Shown piece by piece: positions 33,975-34,023 of a DNA stretch of 34,023 nt. Location of the stretch: NCBI GenBank assembly GCA_017853885.1, contig JAFMIR010000040.1, positions 1 to 34,023 of the forward strand. Reading direction: 5' to 3'. Source of the DNA: Prosthecobacter sp. (GTDB lineage: Bacteria > Verrucomicrobiota > Verrucomicrobiia > Verrucomicrobiales > Verrucomicrobiaceae). A program made the translations under genes and the position numbers. Below the pieces are notes generated by a model that was not told where the DNA came from, did not search any database, and saw only the letters and a list, made by a program, of their open reading frames with translations. Every line of letters starts with the position of its first letter. Position 1 is the stretch's first letter.

Positions 33975-34023
33975 ATGACGCGCCAACAAGCTGTGAACGC
34001 CTTTCGCTGGACCGCCCTTGCCG
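33975..34023 (+). CDS. Possible start of a further gene, cut by the window edge
   Basis: ATG at 33975 opens a frame to the window end, reading MTRQQAVNAFRWTALA, a plausible start of a membrane or exported protein with a basic n-region. It lies 52 bases after the DsbD-like gene in the same direction. Sixteen codons are too few for a family call, no ribosome site is visible, and the opposite strand is also open here. Confidence 0.28.
   Translation, partial: MTRQQAVNAFRWTALA

Overview
The window looks like a chromosomal segment of a free-living Verrucomicrobium-like bacterium (PVC superphylum, possibly near Prosthecobacter or Verrucomicrobium). This is an inference from gene content: a secreted DUF1080-type protein, a ThuA-like protein, a planctomycete-type lipoprotein cytochrome, a Tat-exported sugar-isomerase-fold protein, an animal-like UDP-glucose dehydrogenase, an EF-P with a PVC-like loop, and both GlnRS and AsnRS. 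Most genes lack a clear Shine-Dalgarno sequence. No IS element, prophage, CRISPR array or rRNA gene was seen.

Left arm (1-12.7 kb), mostly housekeeping and metabolism: a truncated DUF1080 gene start, a minimal Ser/Thr kinase whose 3' end overlaps glnS, tRNA-Lys(CTT) with a strong terminator, a ThuA-like secreted protein, a CNNM/CorC membrane protein, carboxynorspermidine decarboxylase (nspC), a small class II-like cytochrome c, efp, a KDG-kinase-like sugar kinase, then a forward group of lipoprotein cytochrome, DinG-type helicase and sugar isomerase-like protein.

Centre (12.7-27.3 kb), a Wzx/Wzy-type exopolysaccharide locus in three transcription blocks. A reverse block holds a Wza-like export lipoprotein, a cyclic-nucleotide-domain histidine kinase and ugd. 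A divergent forward block holds an outer-membrane beta-barrel, a flippase, an initiating sugar-phosphate transferase, a left-handed beta-helix protein, a sensorless histidine kinase and a stand-alone receiver. A second reverse block, converging on the forward one, holds a Wzy-like polymerase, two Wzz/PCP chain-length proteins, a GT2 and a WecG/TagA transferase. Expected flow: Ugd supplies UDP-glucuronate; the initiating transferase loads the lipid carrier; GT2 and WecG extend the unit; Wzx flips it; Wzy and the PCPs polymerise it; the Wza-like protein and the barrel carry it across the outer membrane. No tyrosine autokinase is present, and three two-component proteins are built into the locus.

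Right arm (27.3-34.0 kb): a scar made of two truncated gene 3' ends lying back to back (a hydrolase tail on the reverse strand and a frameshifted serine-hydrolase tail on the forward strand), an orphan Fe3+-type ABC permease, a lysine 2,3-aminomutase (kamA), a GNAT acetyltransferase, asnS, a stand-alone DsbD-N-like exported protein, and possibly the start of another gene. Degenerate 7-bp-period repeats occur upstream of glnS and inside the start of the DsbD-like gene.
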